This document shows, piece by piece, positions 51,969 to 62,362 of a DNA stretch of 64,000 bases (positions within the stretch are counted from its first letter, which is position 1; each line of letters starts with the position of its first letter). The notes beneath the pieces were generated by a model that saw only the letters and a program-made list of their open reading frames with translations, ran no database searches and was not told the origin of the DNA. The DNA lies in contig NC_092562.1 of NCBI RefSeq assembly GCF_037975245.1, positions 27,455,554 to 27,519,553 on the forward strand, read 5' to 3'. The DNA comes from Apostichopus japonicus. Taxonomy: Eukaryota > Echinodermata > Holothuroidea > Aspidochirotida > Stichopodidae. The position numbers were made by a program, and so were the translations under genes.

Positions 51969-52053
51969 GTCCATAAAAACTCGTGCACAGAAAATAGATG
52001 CATTTTGAGAACGAGACGCTCATGCCGAATATAAAATATTCAAAGGCTTACTA

Positions 52054-52090
52054 CTGATGAAGCTCCTCCTATAAAACTTGAGAGCAGAAA
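52054..52090 (+). ncRNA. Hammerhead-like motif 3' of Penelope-like RT
   Basis: CTGATGA at 52054-52060 is followed by GCTC (52062-52065), a 16-nt loop, GAGC (52082-52085) and GAAA (52087-52090). Core and stem II order match a type I hammerhead. An A-A mismatch closes stem II and stem I pairing is weak, so activity is doubtful. The position downstream of the RT frame matches the motif in the other Penelope-like element. Confidence 0.35.
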
Positions 52091-52263
52091 CCGGTCTAGT
52101 TGGTCATAAGAACCTACGATAGTCTTTCCTACTATTAAAAGTACACTCAATTCACCTAATAGGTGCAATTATGTTTCACCATGAGGAGCATGCTATAAGT
52201 TCATGTTCTTCGGGCCCTCCCTAAGAAATACTTCAGGTTCTTGGCCACTACGTTGCGTTAGAT

Positions 52264-52606
52264 CAAGGGCGTAGGAACCGGGGCTGGGGGGGCGCCAGCC
52301 CCCTCAGTGAAAAATATGGGGGGCGGAAGTATCATTCCGCCCCCCGCTTCGCAAGTCAGAAAACCCTTTTTTCATTTCCAAATGAGAAAAAAATCTCATT
52401 TCGAGCACCAAATTGCATCTAAGGCCAGGTGAAAATGCAACAAAATTTTTAAAATGGAGTGGGTGTTGAAGTGTGCTATATTGCACCAAATTGCATCTGA
52501 GGCCACCTGGAAATGCCACAAAAAAATCCCCTCCCCTTAGACCCCTCCCCCAGGTCGGCCATCAGTCTTCAGCCCCCCCACTCAAAAGTACCTTCCTACG
52601 CCACTG
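52264..52606. mobile_element. hAT-type MITE (343 bp) with 8-bp target duplication
   Basis: Left end CAAGGGCGTAGGAACCGG and right end CCTTCCTACGCCACTG are inverted and share GGCGTAGGAA. CGTTAGAT occurs immediately outside both ends (52256-52263 and 52607-52614), the 8-bp duplication typical of hAT transposition. The interior is C/G-run rich with two related GCATCT-AGGCCA...GAAATGC segments and no transposase. Confidence 0.75.
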
Positions 52607-52614
52607 CGTTAGAT

Positions 52615-54462
52615 AGTGTAAAACCGCCTACACCCCCATTTCACACTGCGGGTATGAGTGAGCAAAGGCTGAACGTTTGCTGATTCATTCCTTTTACCAC
52701 AAAGAAATATCACAAATCGCGGATAATTGGTTCTGGAGTAAAATTCGTTCTTGATTAATCAGGATTAGTTTGGGATTTCCAGTCGTAACGCTAGTTCATT
52801 CCACTCACGATACAAATTACTTGAGGTGACGTTTGCACGTTTACATTATAGTTTCACTACTAAGCCTTAAAGAGTATCCTAAGTAGGGTATCTCTACTAG
52901 ACAATGACCTACGTTGTCTGCAACCTTAAAACGAGGTTTAATTTAGAAGGCTGAATAGTACGACGGTTATATAGCAGTCGTTTGAACTCTTATATATTAA
53001 TCTCTCTTTTTTTCAAAGCGAGGAGATCCAATATTGTTTTTTCTGGACTGATTTAAAGCTCCGTAAATTGAGTTATTTTATATAATAAATAGGGAACAAG
53101 TGGAACTTGTATTATGTGGTACTTTAAAGCGTTTGTCTTATTTAAATTGAAATTGTTTATATTGTAGTAATTTATCATATATTATAAAATTTGCTAATAA
53201 ATATGGTAAACCATTTGCACTTTCTATGGGACATCTTATGAAATCATTGAAACATGCCAGTCTTTGCTCATTGTCTGAAAAAAAAATGCTCCGTTGAGAA
53301 GAAAACATGCACCATGAAAGGCTGACCATCAAAGAATATCAACGAAACGCCTAAAAATATTTAAAAAAAGTTAGTCAGCCATGAAATAGTGATGAATACG
53401 ATTAATGATATCGGTGAGCTATTGTTGTCCAGAACCATTGAGGTTCAAATTGGTAGACAGCAACACTCTCAGTTTGCATTTCTTGTTAGGCCAACTACAC
53501 TGTGCACACAAGTTAATCACCGAGGGTAAGTAGCCTAACATTAAACAGCCGAGTAACTTATTTAGTAAATTTAATACGAACATATGAAATCAATCATTTG
53601 ACTTGATAGTAATTTAAAACGGAAATCCTAGGTATAAAAGTTTGATGCATTATATTTATTTAAGGAATATTTCCCGAACCAGTTGCCACTTTGGTTACTA
53701 GAGGTTTAGCTGTCATCATACCGGTGACTTAAGACGTAAGTTAAAAAATGTACTTAATTACTCATTAAATACCATCATTCTTCTTTACGCTAATGCATTT
53801 CTTACATAAATTAACTATCAAATTAATATAATACTGTTTGGTATTGTGCATGGAGTTTTCGATCGTTTGATTATGAAATTCGCTGTAGCCTGGGTTTTTT
53901 TTTTTTTTTTTTTTTTTTGCGTAGTGTCTCGTAGTATGAGGAATATACTTAACTTATAAGTATAGTGTGCTATAAACATACAGGCTATATAGCACCGGTA
54001 ATTATACAACGTGAAGAGATTGCTCGTGAGCAATCAAGACGGCCATTCCGTAGGTGTATAATTTCAAGTAGCTGTTTGTCTCCACAGATTACTAGATATG
54101 CTAGGTGACATGACTGACCAGCTTGATGTCGAGACCTATTAATCAAAGAACGAGACATGGATGTTCGAAACTCAGAGTGAGACCATCGAGACCTCCACGA
54201 AAGCATTCTTTCTAATGTTATATAGCACATAATTATCAATAACCATTTTGATACTGCAAAGAAACCAAATATCTGTGAAGGAATGCTTCCACAACTTGGC
54301 TTAGGCGATCTTCATTAACTGAAAATGTTGCCATATGAAGCTGTACTTCATCAAAAGTAAAGTTCGGCTGCAGTGAAGATTTAGCATGAAGCCTACATCA
54401 TCAGATAATGTAGGTTAACGGTGCTCGTGATTGGTTTCATCTCACTTACATTTTGATTGTCT
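52615..54462. other. Non-coding stretch with poly-T
   Basis: No exon of the RPTP family or other recognisable protein was found on either strand. A 24-base poly-T run lies at 53895-53918. Confidence 0.5.
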
Positions 54463-54467
54463 TTTGA

Positions 54468-54471
54468 TATA

Positions 54472-54553
<82 letters not shown>
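54468..54553. repeat. (TA)n microsatellite
   Basis: About 86 bp of TA with one AT phase break near 54479. Confidence 0.95.
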
Positions 54554-54556
<3 letters not shown>

Positions 54557-54762
54557 ATAACGCAAAACTGACTTTTCCCAATTATTCATTTACTATAGAA
54601 TTACAGTATATATAAAAAGCCGATATTTTCATGAAGTCCATTCCCTCCATTGTGTCGAATGAGACTGAGGTTTACATCCTGGTTACACTAGATACAAGGA
54701 AATGTAGCTACTGACTGGCGCCATAGCATATACATGGCTATATTGGGATTGCCACATACAAA

Positions 54763-54855
54763 GGGCTCGGAATCTCAGTTGGTAGATCGTCGGGCTGGGG
54801 ATCCAGTGGTCATTAGTTCGAATCCCGGTTTGTTCAACAACAACAACAAAAATAT
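54763..54855 (+). mobile_element. tRNA-derived SINE (head and A-rich tail)
   Basis: The head resembles a tRNA. An A-box-like TCTCAGTTGGTAGATCG lies near the start, and a B box AGTTCGAATCC lies at 54815-54825, followed by CGG. A (CAA)n / A-rich tail follows directly. The acceptor stem does not pair well, which argues against a working tRNA gene and for a SINE or tRNA pseudogene. Confidence 0.5.
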
Positions 54856-55442
54856 TTGGCGCTTGGTCTGGCAAGAAATAATATTTATGTTGTCCTCTTA
54901 CAATACCACTTCTAATTTTGGAGAAATATTGATGAATTATTGAATTTGTCAAAACAATCAGATTTATCCTTCACCCAAACGATGTTTTTAGTGAGAACGA
55001 ATGAGCATGCCGTACATAATTCTAGTGAACATTCAGGGTATACTGTCCTCTTCTGCACAAAACTATTCAGTGTATTCTTTTTTTTATTGATAACTTTTCT
55101 TGATCTTCTGCTTCTCCTTGCAAAAACATCTTCCCATAACACGTCATACAAAGACAAAGGCATTCTAAGCACACACAAACTTAAAGGTACTCCTACTGGT
55201 GAAAGTATATAGAATATCTATCAGATACAGGGTGATGCCATAGTGTTATATCCATGAAAAATTCGAAGTGTTATAGGCATCGTGATGTGCGTTCATGCTG
55301 CAGTGAATTCAATTGTTTTCCTTGAAATATCTTAATAACTGGATATTTTCAGCATTGTCGAAGTATCTAAGAATATAACAGCGAACCCATGTACATTGTG
55401 ATACTGTACTCATTCACTATTTCCTTAATACTTATTATATAG

Positions 55443-55578
55443 AAATGGTGCTGGTCGTACTGGAATTTTCCTGGCAGTAAAATCCGAAATGGAAAGGATG
55501 AGGATGGAAAACGAAGTTGATTTATTCAACACAGTTCGACAGCTGAGAGGAAGCAATCATATTATGATACTTTCAAAG
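55443..55578 (+). CDS. RPTP copy 3 exon: NGAGRTG signature
   Basis: Acceptor TTATATAG, donor GTTGGT, phase 2 in and 0 out. NGAGRTG replaces the usual AGVGRTG; the Cys would come from a preceding exon that is not visible. The RQLRGSN segment is shared with copy 2. Confidence 0.87.
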
Positions 55579-56401
55579 GTTGGTTCACGTGTTGCTCATA
55601 GCAATGTACTCCACCATACTAAGTACACTGGCTTCTATTTGAGTACTCATACTCGTTTAAAAAATGAAAAGAATATCCTTTTGGTTGTGTGACCTAATCA
55701 ACTTGTCTTTCGGGGATATTTCCTACCACTTGTCATATGCGCACATGTAAGAGTAGCGGTTAGAATGTCCTCCGCAAAAATAATACATTCCCCGTTCAGC
55801 CCTTACCGGAAACGAGATTCCCTTCACATATCATCAAAATGCGGATATGAAGTGTTACTGGAAGGAGTATTTCGTGATAGTACCTTTCTGGTTTGAAAAT
55901 TAAAAACAAAAAATTTATTTTTTTGCAAATGTCGTTAACAGTGACTACACTGTAGTGATGATCAATAGGGGTGCCGGTCTCTGGTGCAGGCGAGGGTACG
56001 AGAAGTACACGCTAGCCTCGCAACACACTTAACACTCGTACAATAATAATGGTTGGTAAAAGCCGGTTCCCACCTACGATCGTCATCGGAATGTAGTCCA
56101 AGTTTCCTGTCTTTGTGATTCACTTAACTAAAGAACTTTGCAGTAACATGACTAATGCAAACTTTTCAAATATATCTAAAACTTTATCTTGATTACAATT
56201 TCCTTTAATTTGCAAAATATTTGGATGTGGTATAGCAATGTAGTGTAAAAGCACAAATAACGAGCACAGTAAAACGCAGTTGTAACTTTTAAATGCAGTT
56301 CGTATAATGTATCCTCATTTTGTACACAGGATGATTACGGCCTTTGTCATCACCTTCTCAAGGAAGATAATCCGGAAGAACCAGTTTATGCCAACATATG
56401 A
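55443..56401 (+). CDS. RPTP copy 3: two terminal exons only
   Basis: Exons 55443-55578 and 56330-56401 encode NGAGRTGIFLAVKSEMERM, through NTVRQLRGSN, and DDYGLCHHLL ending EEPVYANI before TGA. Both have intact GT-AG-type boundaries, the same lengths (136 and 72 nt) and the same phases as copy 1. No earlier D2 exon was found between 52.6 and 55.4 kb; the Penelope-like and hAT insertions lie upstream. AATAAA follows 84 bases after the stop. It could be the 3' end of a gene whose other exons were lost or displaced, or an alternative tail. Protein similarity to copy 2 is close in the first exon. Confidence 0.8.
56330..56401 (+). CDS. RPTP copy 3 terminal exon (tail VYANI)
   Basis: Acceptor TACACAG, 24 codons including TGA, reading DDYGLCHHLLKEDNPEEP and then VYANI. 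It keeps the Tyr-x-Asn motif of copy 1. Confidence 0.87.
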   Translation, partial: DDYGLCHHLLKEDNPEEPVYANI

Positions 56402-56484
56402 TAACAAAACACAAATATGTATGTTTTAGAAGACCGCAAAATAATACGCAGGTCACGTATAATGCTCAGTGATATTTTGTCTTT

Positions 56485-56490
56485 AATAAA
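56485..56490 (+). promoter_or_regulatory. Poly(A) signal AATAAA for RPTP copy 3
   Basis: Canonical AATAAA 84 bases after the TGA; position and strand fit a short 3' UTR. Confidence 0.5.
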
Positions 56491-56689
56491 TGCTTCAATC
56501 ATTGCAAGATATTAGCAACATTTGTATTACATAACTATGAATATCACTGCTTTAAGCAAATGACATGAATGATGTGTGTGTGTTAAGAACAAAACTTTAT
56601 GTAATCGAATTACAATAATAGATGAAAACGTGTATGTGTAACAATAATTCAAAGTTCTTTGTCTAAATATAATTCAGTAAAGAGCCGTA

Positions 56690-56950
56690 GCCTGGGTGAA
56701 ATCCCCAGCGGGCAGCGGAGAGACATCACGTATCGCCCAAATGTCACGTATTGATGCTTTTGATGTGTGTATATACCATGGCCTTTTTAAAAGAATAAAT
56801 GGGGGAGGGTGGCATTCCCAGACAGGGACCAAACTGACACTATCTAAGCGGACATCGGTTGGCGTATCATAGCAAGGAAATATTTGCCTAAAATTGCCTC
56901 CCAGTTTGCCGGTAATGGCACTTACCAGGACTTGTAAGTTGCATCTTAAC
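56690..56950. repeat. Dispersed repeat shared with the 44-45 kb region
   Basis: Contains CTAAGCGGACATCGGTTGGCG, ATTGCCTCCCAG, GGTAATGGCACTT and CTTGTAAGTTGCATCT in the same order as near 45050-45160, and in part as near 43985-44090. It is probably the interior of a TIR element family. Confidence 0.6.
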
Positions 56951-59440
56951 ATTCTTTAGTTTGAGATCTCGTTTTAGTAATTTACACTTCTAAAAAACTT
57001 GTAAATTCCTTCGGTAAATGGGACTTAACGTTACTTTATAAACTCTGCTTCATTCATTGTTTAACACAGGTAATTGAATATATAAAAGCACTCGTGCCTT
57101 TCATCTTGTTTTTTATGTGAGAAATTTCAATTTTATGTTTAGATTTTTTAGTATCTTCTTGTCAATTGTTATACCACCTATACATGTATTTTTCTCTTCT
57201 TGAGTCTAAATTGGAATTTAGAAGCTTTCTAAAAACGGTTGATAAACTTTTGACAAATAACACTGGTTATATCTGGTATATGACGGTCAGTAATTGGACA
57301 CTGATGTTGACTAGACATGCATTATAATAGTAACAGTCATCGTATCCACAATTGATATCATTTGAAACCATTGTTCTACACAAATATTTTTAAGTTTCGA
57401 TCACAAAATATCTTTCTGTCATTTGTTAGACCGTCCATGCAACTTTGTTCTCTATTTTACATTGTAGAATTCGTAGAATAAATGCACATTTCTATATAGA
57501 CAACCAGCATAAAATAAGCTTTATATTGTCCGTATGTTAGTATGAATTCACAATAAATCGTATATGGAAACGAGTCCGTAAACGGTATAGCCAGTACGTT
57601 TTGTTGGGAGAGTGACATATTCTGCATGGTTTAACAAAGAAAAAAAAGTAACGGTATTTAAAGTACACTCAATAATGCCGAGGACTAATGCATGGAAAGT
57701 TTCAAATCACATCACAACATTTGATAAGTGAAACTAGTTTGCTCTGCTTCCTATACTTGGTGCATTTATTTCTTTAAAAACACGAGGATGTGTAGTCGTG
57801 GAGTAGCTAAAGTATTTCAACATCAGTATATTAATACATCCAATACAAAATTACGTTATGGCATGAGAAAATAAACAAGAGATTATAAAACCGTGACTAT
57901 AGGTTTCACTTTTTAAGGTTCAACGTGTTATTGTAATGTAAACGTGAAAGTGATTGCGGTTGGACAATTTACGTAAATCTGGAAAGAGAAACAACGGATG
58001 ATCTGTATCAGACAGAAATTTAAACAACAGAAAATAACTATTCTTACTGTATATGTTTTATCTGTTTTGCTTTCCTCGTATTTATTATGGTTTTTTTGTT
58101 TAAACTTCGCATAGTAGAGGGTAACTTGGTTAGCTGAGGCTAAACTTGCCCAAGGACCTCAGTTACAAAATCTATAAATATTAAATATTTGAAAGTATGA
58201 CACTAAACGAGCAGTATTTAAAACATAAGAAAAACGTAAAGAATAAAAAGTAAATGTAAAATAAAAATGGACATCAAAAAGTAAGAAAGAGAAATATAAA
58301 CATTAAACAAGCAGCATATACAGAGGAAAAGCAAACCTGTCCGTATTAATCCATCAGTGTTATCGAAAACACGAAGAAAATAAAGAAATGTTTTGTTGTC
58401 TAATTGTCATTTAAAAACGATTTCTTCAGTTTTTTTTTAAATAGTTTCTATCATCTAAGAAAAACAGTACTGGCGAAACGTTCTTGACCCTTTGACTGAT
58501 AAGCCAATGTTATGCAACCACGTACAGCACCGATAAAGTGATTTGACGATAATTCATAACATTCAAGCTTATTTATGTAGTAGCTAAAAGGAGAATTTGC
58601 AGCTCTGATTAGAGCAACTTATAAGGATTGTGTGGAGTTTTTATGTCGATCATTTTCCTCCGTCAGTAAATATTTATTTACAGTAAACCTGTTCGGTTAT
58701 TTTTGTAATTCTAAATTTTCAAAAAATAAATATATTAGTGCTGAAATATAATAATAATTGTCAGAGTACTTATAGAACACTTTATCTCATCGTTGCATCA
58801 GAATTCTTATCACCTTTCGGAGTGATATTTCTTCATTGAAGTGAAAACAAATGTATATATTTTTTTTACCATACTGGGCTTAAATGCAAACTTGAAAACA
58901 TAATTTCCACACGGGAGAAGCATAGAACCGTCTATAGTTACAACTTGAAGTCAGTTTGAACTTGGTTGCCAAGATATCAATTTGTAAATAAACTACCAAG
59001 AACTAAGACTTTTCTAGTAGCTGAAGTAGTGGCTTGCTTAGAAAACTTGCTGCACAATTTTCGCCCTCATAGCATTTTGTATCACAACGAGAAATATTGT
59101 TTTAAATTTTGTTCCATTATGTTAGCCATCTGGCAATTGCAGCGTGAATCATGTCACCAGGGCACTGATTTTTTTTTTTTTTTTTTAATTTGTCATTTAT
59201 TTATCCACACTGTATCCTCCTCCCGTGATCAAACTTCTGGAGTAGTTGAAGGGTTAAGGCTACATAGACTACTGACTACAAAAGCTATGTTAATGTAACA
59301 AAGGGTAATTTTTTTTTTTCAACAAATTATATTCGGCGACATAGTGAATTACCGAAAAATACAGTGCTTTTTCTTAGCGCGCTTAATATCATTTTCTTTG
59401 GGGGAAGCGGGGCTATTTATTACTCACATGAAAAAATGAT
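56951..59440. other. No gene recognised
   Basis: AT-rich sequence with only short open frames lacking similarity to known families. Oligo-T runs occur near 58430 and 58860. Confidence 0.45.
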
Positions 59441-59442
59441 TC

Positions 59443-59700
59443 AATTGTTCACTTCATGCCAACTGAGCATTTGGAATGAAGTGAACAATTAAACATTTTG
59501 CAAAAAATGTTGAGTTGACGAGATACGATGAGCTGTCAATTAAACATTTTGCAGAAAATGTTTCAATTGCTCAGTAAGAATGAAGTGAACAGTTAAACAT
59601 TTTTCAGAAAAATTGACGATTTACGATAAGTTGTCAGTTAAACATTTTGCAGAGAATTGTTCAATTACTTAGTTATAGCAACTGAGCAATCCAACATTTT
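59443..59700. repeat. Short tandem repeat with 15-bp-arm hairpin
   Basis: About four units of ~50 bp containing CAATTAAACATTTTGCAGAA, alternating between a GACGAGATACGATGAGCTGT-like end and a CAATTGCTCAG-like end. At the left edge 59443-59457 and 59476-59490 are perfect 15-bp inverted complements with an 18-nt loop. Confidence 0.75.
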
Positions 59701-60915
59701 TCTGATTTTTGATAAGATTTAATCTTGTTATCTAAACAATTAACTGAAAAATGTCAACTTATGTGGCAAAGTTTTTCTTATGTTAATGGCACTTTTAAGC
59801 TTGCGTAGATTAGCATTGCGTGTTTTTAACATAGAGACAATATATATCCTGAACTTATTTCAAGCTAGCGAATAGCGTCAATCCACCCAATAGCAAAATT
59901 AGTACATAAGTAAACCGAACGTTGTACAGTAGTTCAATTAGGCATTTTTTTTAGAGTATTCAAAATCATACGAAGTTTTGTATGGTGCAGTATAAGGATC
60001 GCGAGATACAATTTCTCAAAGTGGCAAGGAAAACGTGGTAAATATGACTGAGTAAAGGTCAATTTTGAACAAAATTTTTAGGTCATTCACAATCAAAAGA
60101 ATGTATGAATAGGCATAGGTAAATTAGAGTGCGACAGTCGGAAATTTTCCAACTATCGTCAGTTTTAACGAGATGGGGGGGGGGGGGTGAGACACCCCAC
60201 ACACCCCTTTAGCGACGTCCCTGCGCACACCGATGTCGTTTATTTAAAACAAATTCTTGCAGCTTACGACCCAAAGTATACAATTCTTAAACAAATTCAT
60301 TGCATTTATATAAGTCGACCCAGAAGGCTTATGTTTCATAGATAGCGTTTATCAATGACACTCCCGCGAAAATGTAACGATAATGGACAGATATAATGAT
60401 CTTCGAGATGCGTTTTGCCAGTTTCACAAGACCCCTTCAAAAAAGGGGCGTCGTTTTCTGTCCGTTGCATCATATGACCGTTTAGGAAGCGGAAAAAGCA
60501 TATATTTCTTGTTGAATGAACACCTTTGCATTTTCTTTTGAAATATAAGTTAACAACATTTGACAAGAAACGTGTTGAAAGTGTTTTATGGCCAAACCTT
60601 CATTACTTGGGAAGTGTTACCAAACAGTACAATATTTACATACATGTACTCTAATTACTCAGCGACGCTGTAGTTCTATGAAACTTCCTATAGAATGACG
60701 TCGCACTTTGGACTGCAAGGACATCGTCAGAGCTAATTTACAGACATTGTCGTGATCGAGAGCCTAGATATAGTCCTGTTCTGTCATATTATGTGAGCAT
60801 AAGACTTGCAGTTATTGTGAAAGCTATGGCATCCGGTAACGATAAGAGAAATACCAAACACGCCAAAACTAAAGAATTCAGCTAGGCCTTCCTTAAAAAA
60901 TCCCCATAGCATACT

Positions 60916-62354
60916 CAGGGTCGTATTTAGACATGTGGGGCCCATGGGCAACCTTCAGTAGTCAGGGGCGTATCCAGGGGGGCGCAACAGGCGCGCGCCC
61001 CCCCCTATTGGCCGTCACCCCCAAAAAAAAGTTTTGCCAAAAAAAAAAAAAAAATTGATGACGACCTTTATGTGAGATGTCGGTGATCACTCAACCCCCC
61101 CCCCCCCTCCCGAATGCTTTATTTTTTGTTTGCCAAAAAAAGGTTCTGGCGAAGTTCGGAGGCATAATAGTTTTAGAAACATAGATGGTATTTGTGTTTG
61201 TATTATCACTATAAACACTAAGTGACATGCCAGCCAAACTAAATTGTGCATTTTGTGTCCATTTTTACTGGAAATGTTGCTTATCAGTGGCGGCGGAACC
61301 GGGGGGCTTGGGGGGCTCAGCCCCCCAATGAAAAAATTGAGATGCACACGTATACTATATAGGTGTAATAATTTTAGTAATTGCTGGGGGACCCTGGTCC
61401 CTCGGCCCGTCCTCTGGCTATAGACCGCATTGTCACCCCAACCGCGTCTTCACGCCCCGTGAAAAGTGGAAGCAGTTAGTGTGAGTACCGGTAAGCGTAA
61501 CACAACTTCGTCTTAGGCCAATGACTTGCCTCATTTCAGCCAGTTCTCCAACATCCCCTTACTTAGTGGCGGAGCGTCCATATATACAGTCAGGGGGCGG
61601 ATCCCCCCCCCACCTGACGGACTCAATTTGACTGCTGGCGCCCTTTTCAGCTTTTCACTACTTTTAACTTATTCGCGATTATTGACTATTTTATTGCGCT
61701 CTCATATACCTATTGACATTTGTCATATTCTGTTCCGTTTCACATATGGGTCACATATGGCACCATTTTGCATTTCAGCCCTTCTTCGAAAGCAAAATTT
61801 GTCCACCCCTCCCCTTAGACCCATCCCCCAGGACGGCGATCATTCATGCCTGGCGCCCCCCTATTGGAAAATCCTGGATACGCCCCTGGTAGTGGAGGCT
61901 CACAGCACCCAAGTGTTCGCCGTCCGAGGAAGGGTGTAAAGGGAGGGGTTCCCCCTCCCCTTTGTAATGTTCTGATTTAATTAACCGTGCTTAGATGCAA
62001 CATGGTGCAGTAATTTGTGATTTTTGAAGTAAATTTACGTTCAAGAATTTTCATTACGATATGTAAGCCTGTTTGCTTCCCCAATTTTCATTACAAGCAA
62101 ACAGGTTGCTACCACCTCTCTCAGTACAAATGAATATATTGATACCACCCCTACCGTATGCAAATTAACAGGTTGCTACAATATCTCTCAGTACAAATGA
62201 GCAATCATGATCAATCATAACAATAATATTTTCGATTGATGATACGTGTCAGCCTACATTTTCCTTAGATTTTTTTCATGAAATATGTGGAGGCCCCTTG
62301 TTGTGGGGGACCATGGGCAACTGCCCACGTCGCTCATTCCTAAATCCGGCCCTG
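60916..62354. mobile_element. Outer TIR element enclosing nested copies
   Basis: Left end CAGGGTCGTATTTAGAC and right end TCCTAAATCCGGCCCTG are imperfect inverted complements. Both are followed inward by a CCCATGGGCAAC-type segment. No target duplication is visible. The interior includes the 60963-61888 element and other truncated ends (CAGTGGCGGAACCGGGG near 61286, TAGTGGCGGAGCG near 61564). No transposase frame. Confidence 0.45.
60963..61888. mobile_element. TIR element with perfect 16-bp TIRs
   Basis: CAGGGGCGTATCCAGG at 60963-60978 is the exact inverse complement of 61873-61888. GTAGT lies immediately outside both ends (5-bp duplication). The TIR sequence is hAT-like; a 5-bp duplication occurs in one hAT lineage, or it may be coincidental. 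The interior carries C/G runs and poly-A and has no complete protein. Confidence 0.6.
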
Positions 62355-62362
62355 TAAACAGT

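Larger units (their letters stand above)
49860..52200 (+). mobile_element. Penelope-like element, frameshifted, no GIY-YIG seen
   Basis: Plus-strand RT with Penelope hallmarks spread over several frames, described in the coding entry. The end points are not defined by visible repeats and are approximate. After the RT only about 230 bp remain before the hAT MITE target duplication, with no GIY-YIG motif. The element is therefore EN-lacking or 3'-deleted. It sits between minus-strand FN3 exons and the plus-strand third RPTP tail. Confidence 0.75.

Noticed and set aside
54763-54836. Functional tRNA gene
   Set aside because: The acceptor stem does not close and an A-rich tail follows; better explained as a SINE head.
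58966-59298. 110-codon plus-strand frame
   Set aside because: Contains a poly-Phe stretch from a poly-T run and no recognisable domain or splice support.
61526-61939. 137-codon plus-strand frame
   Set aside because: Runs through C-rich TIR-element ends and out across the inner TIR; no domain, so a chance open frame.
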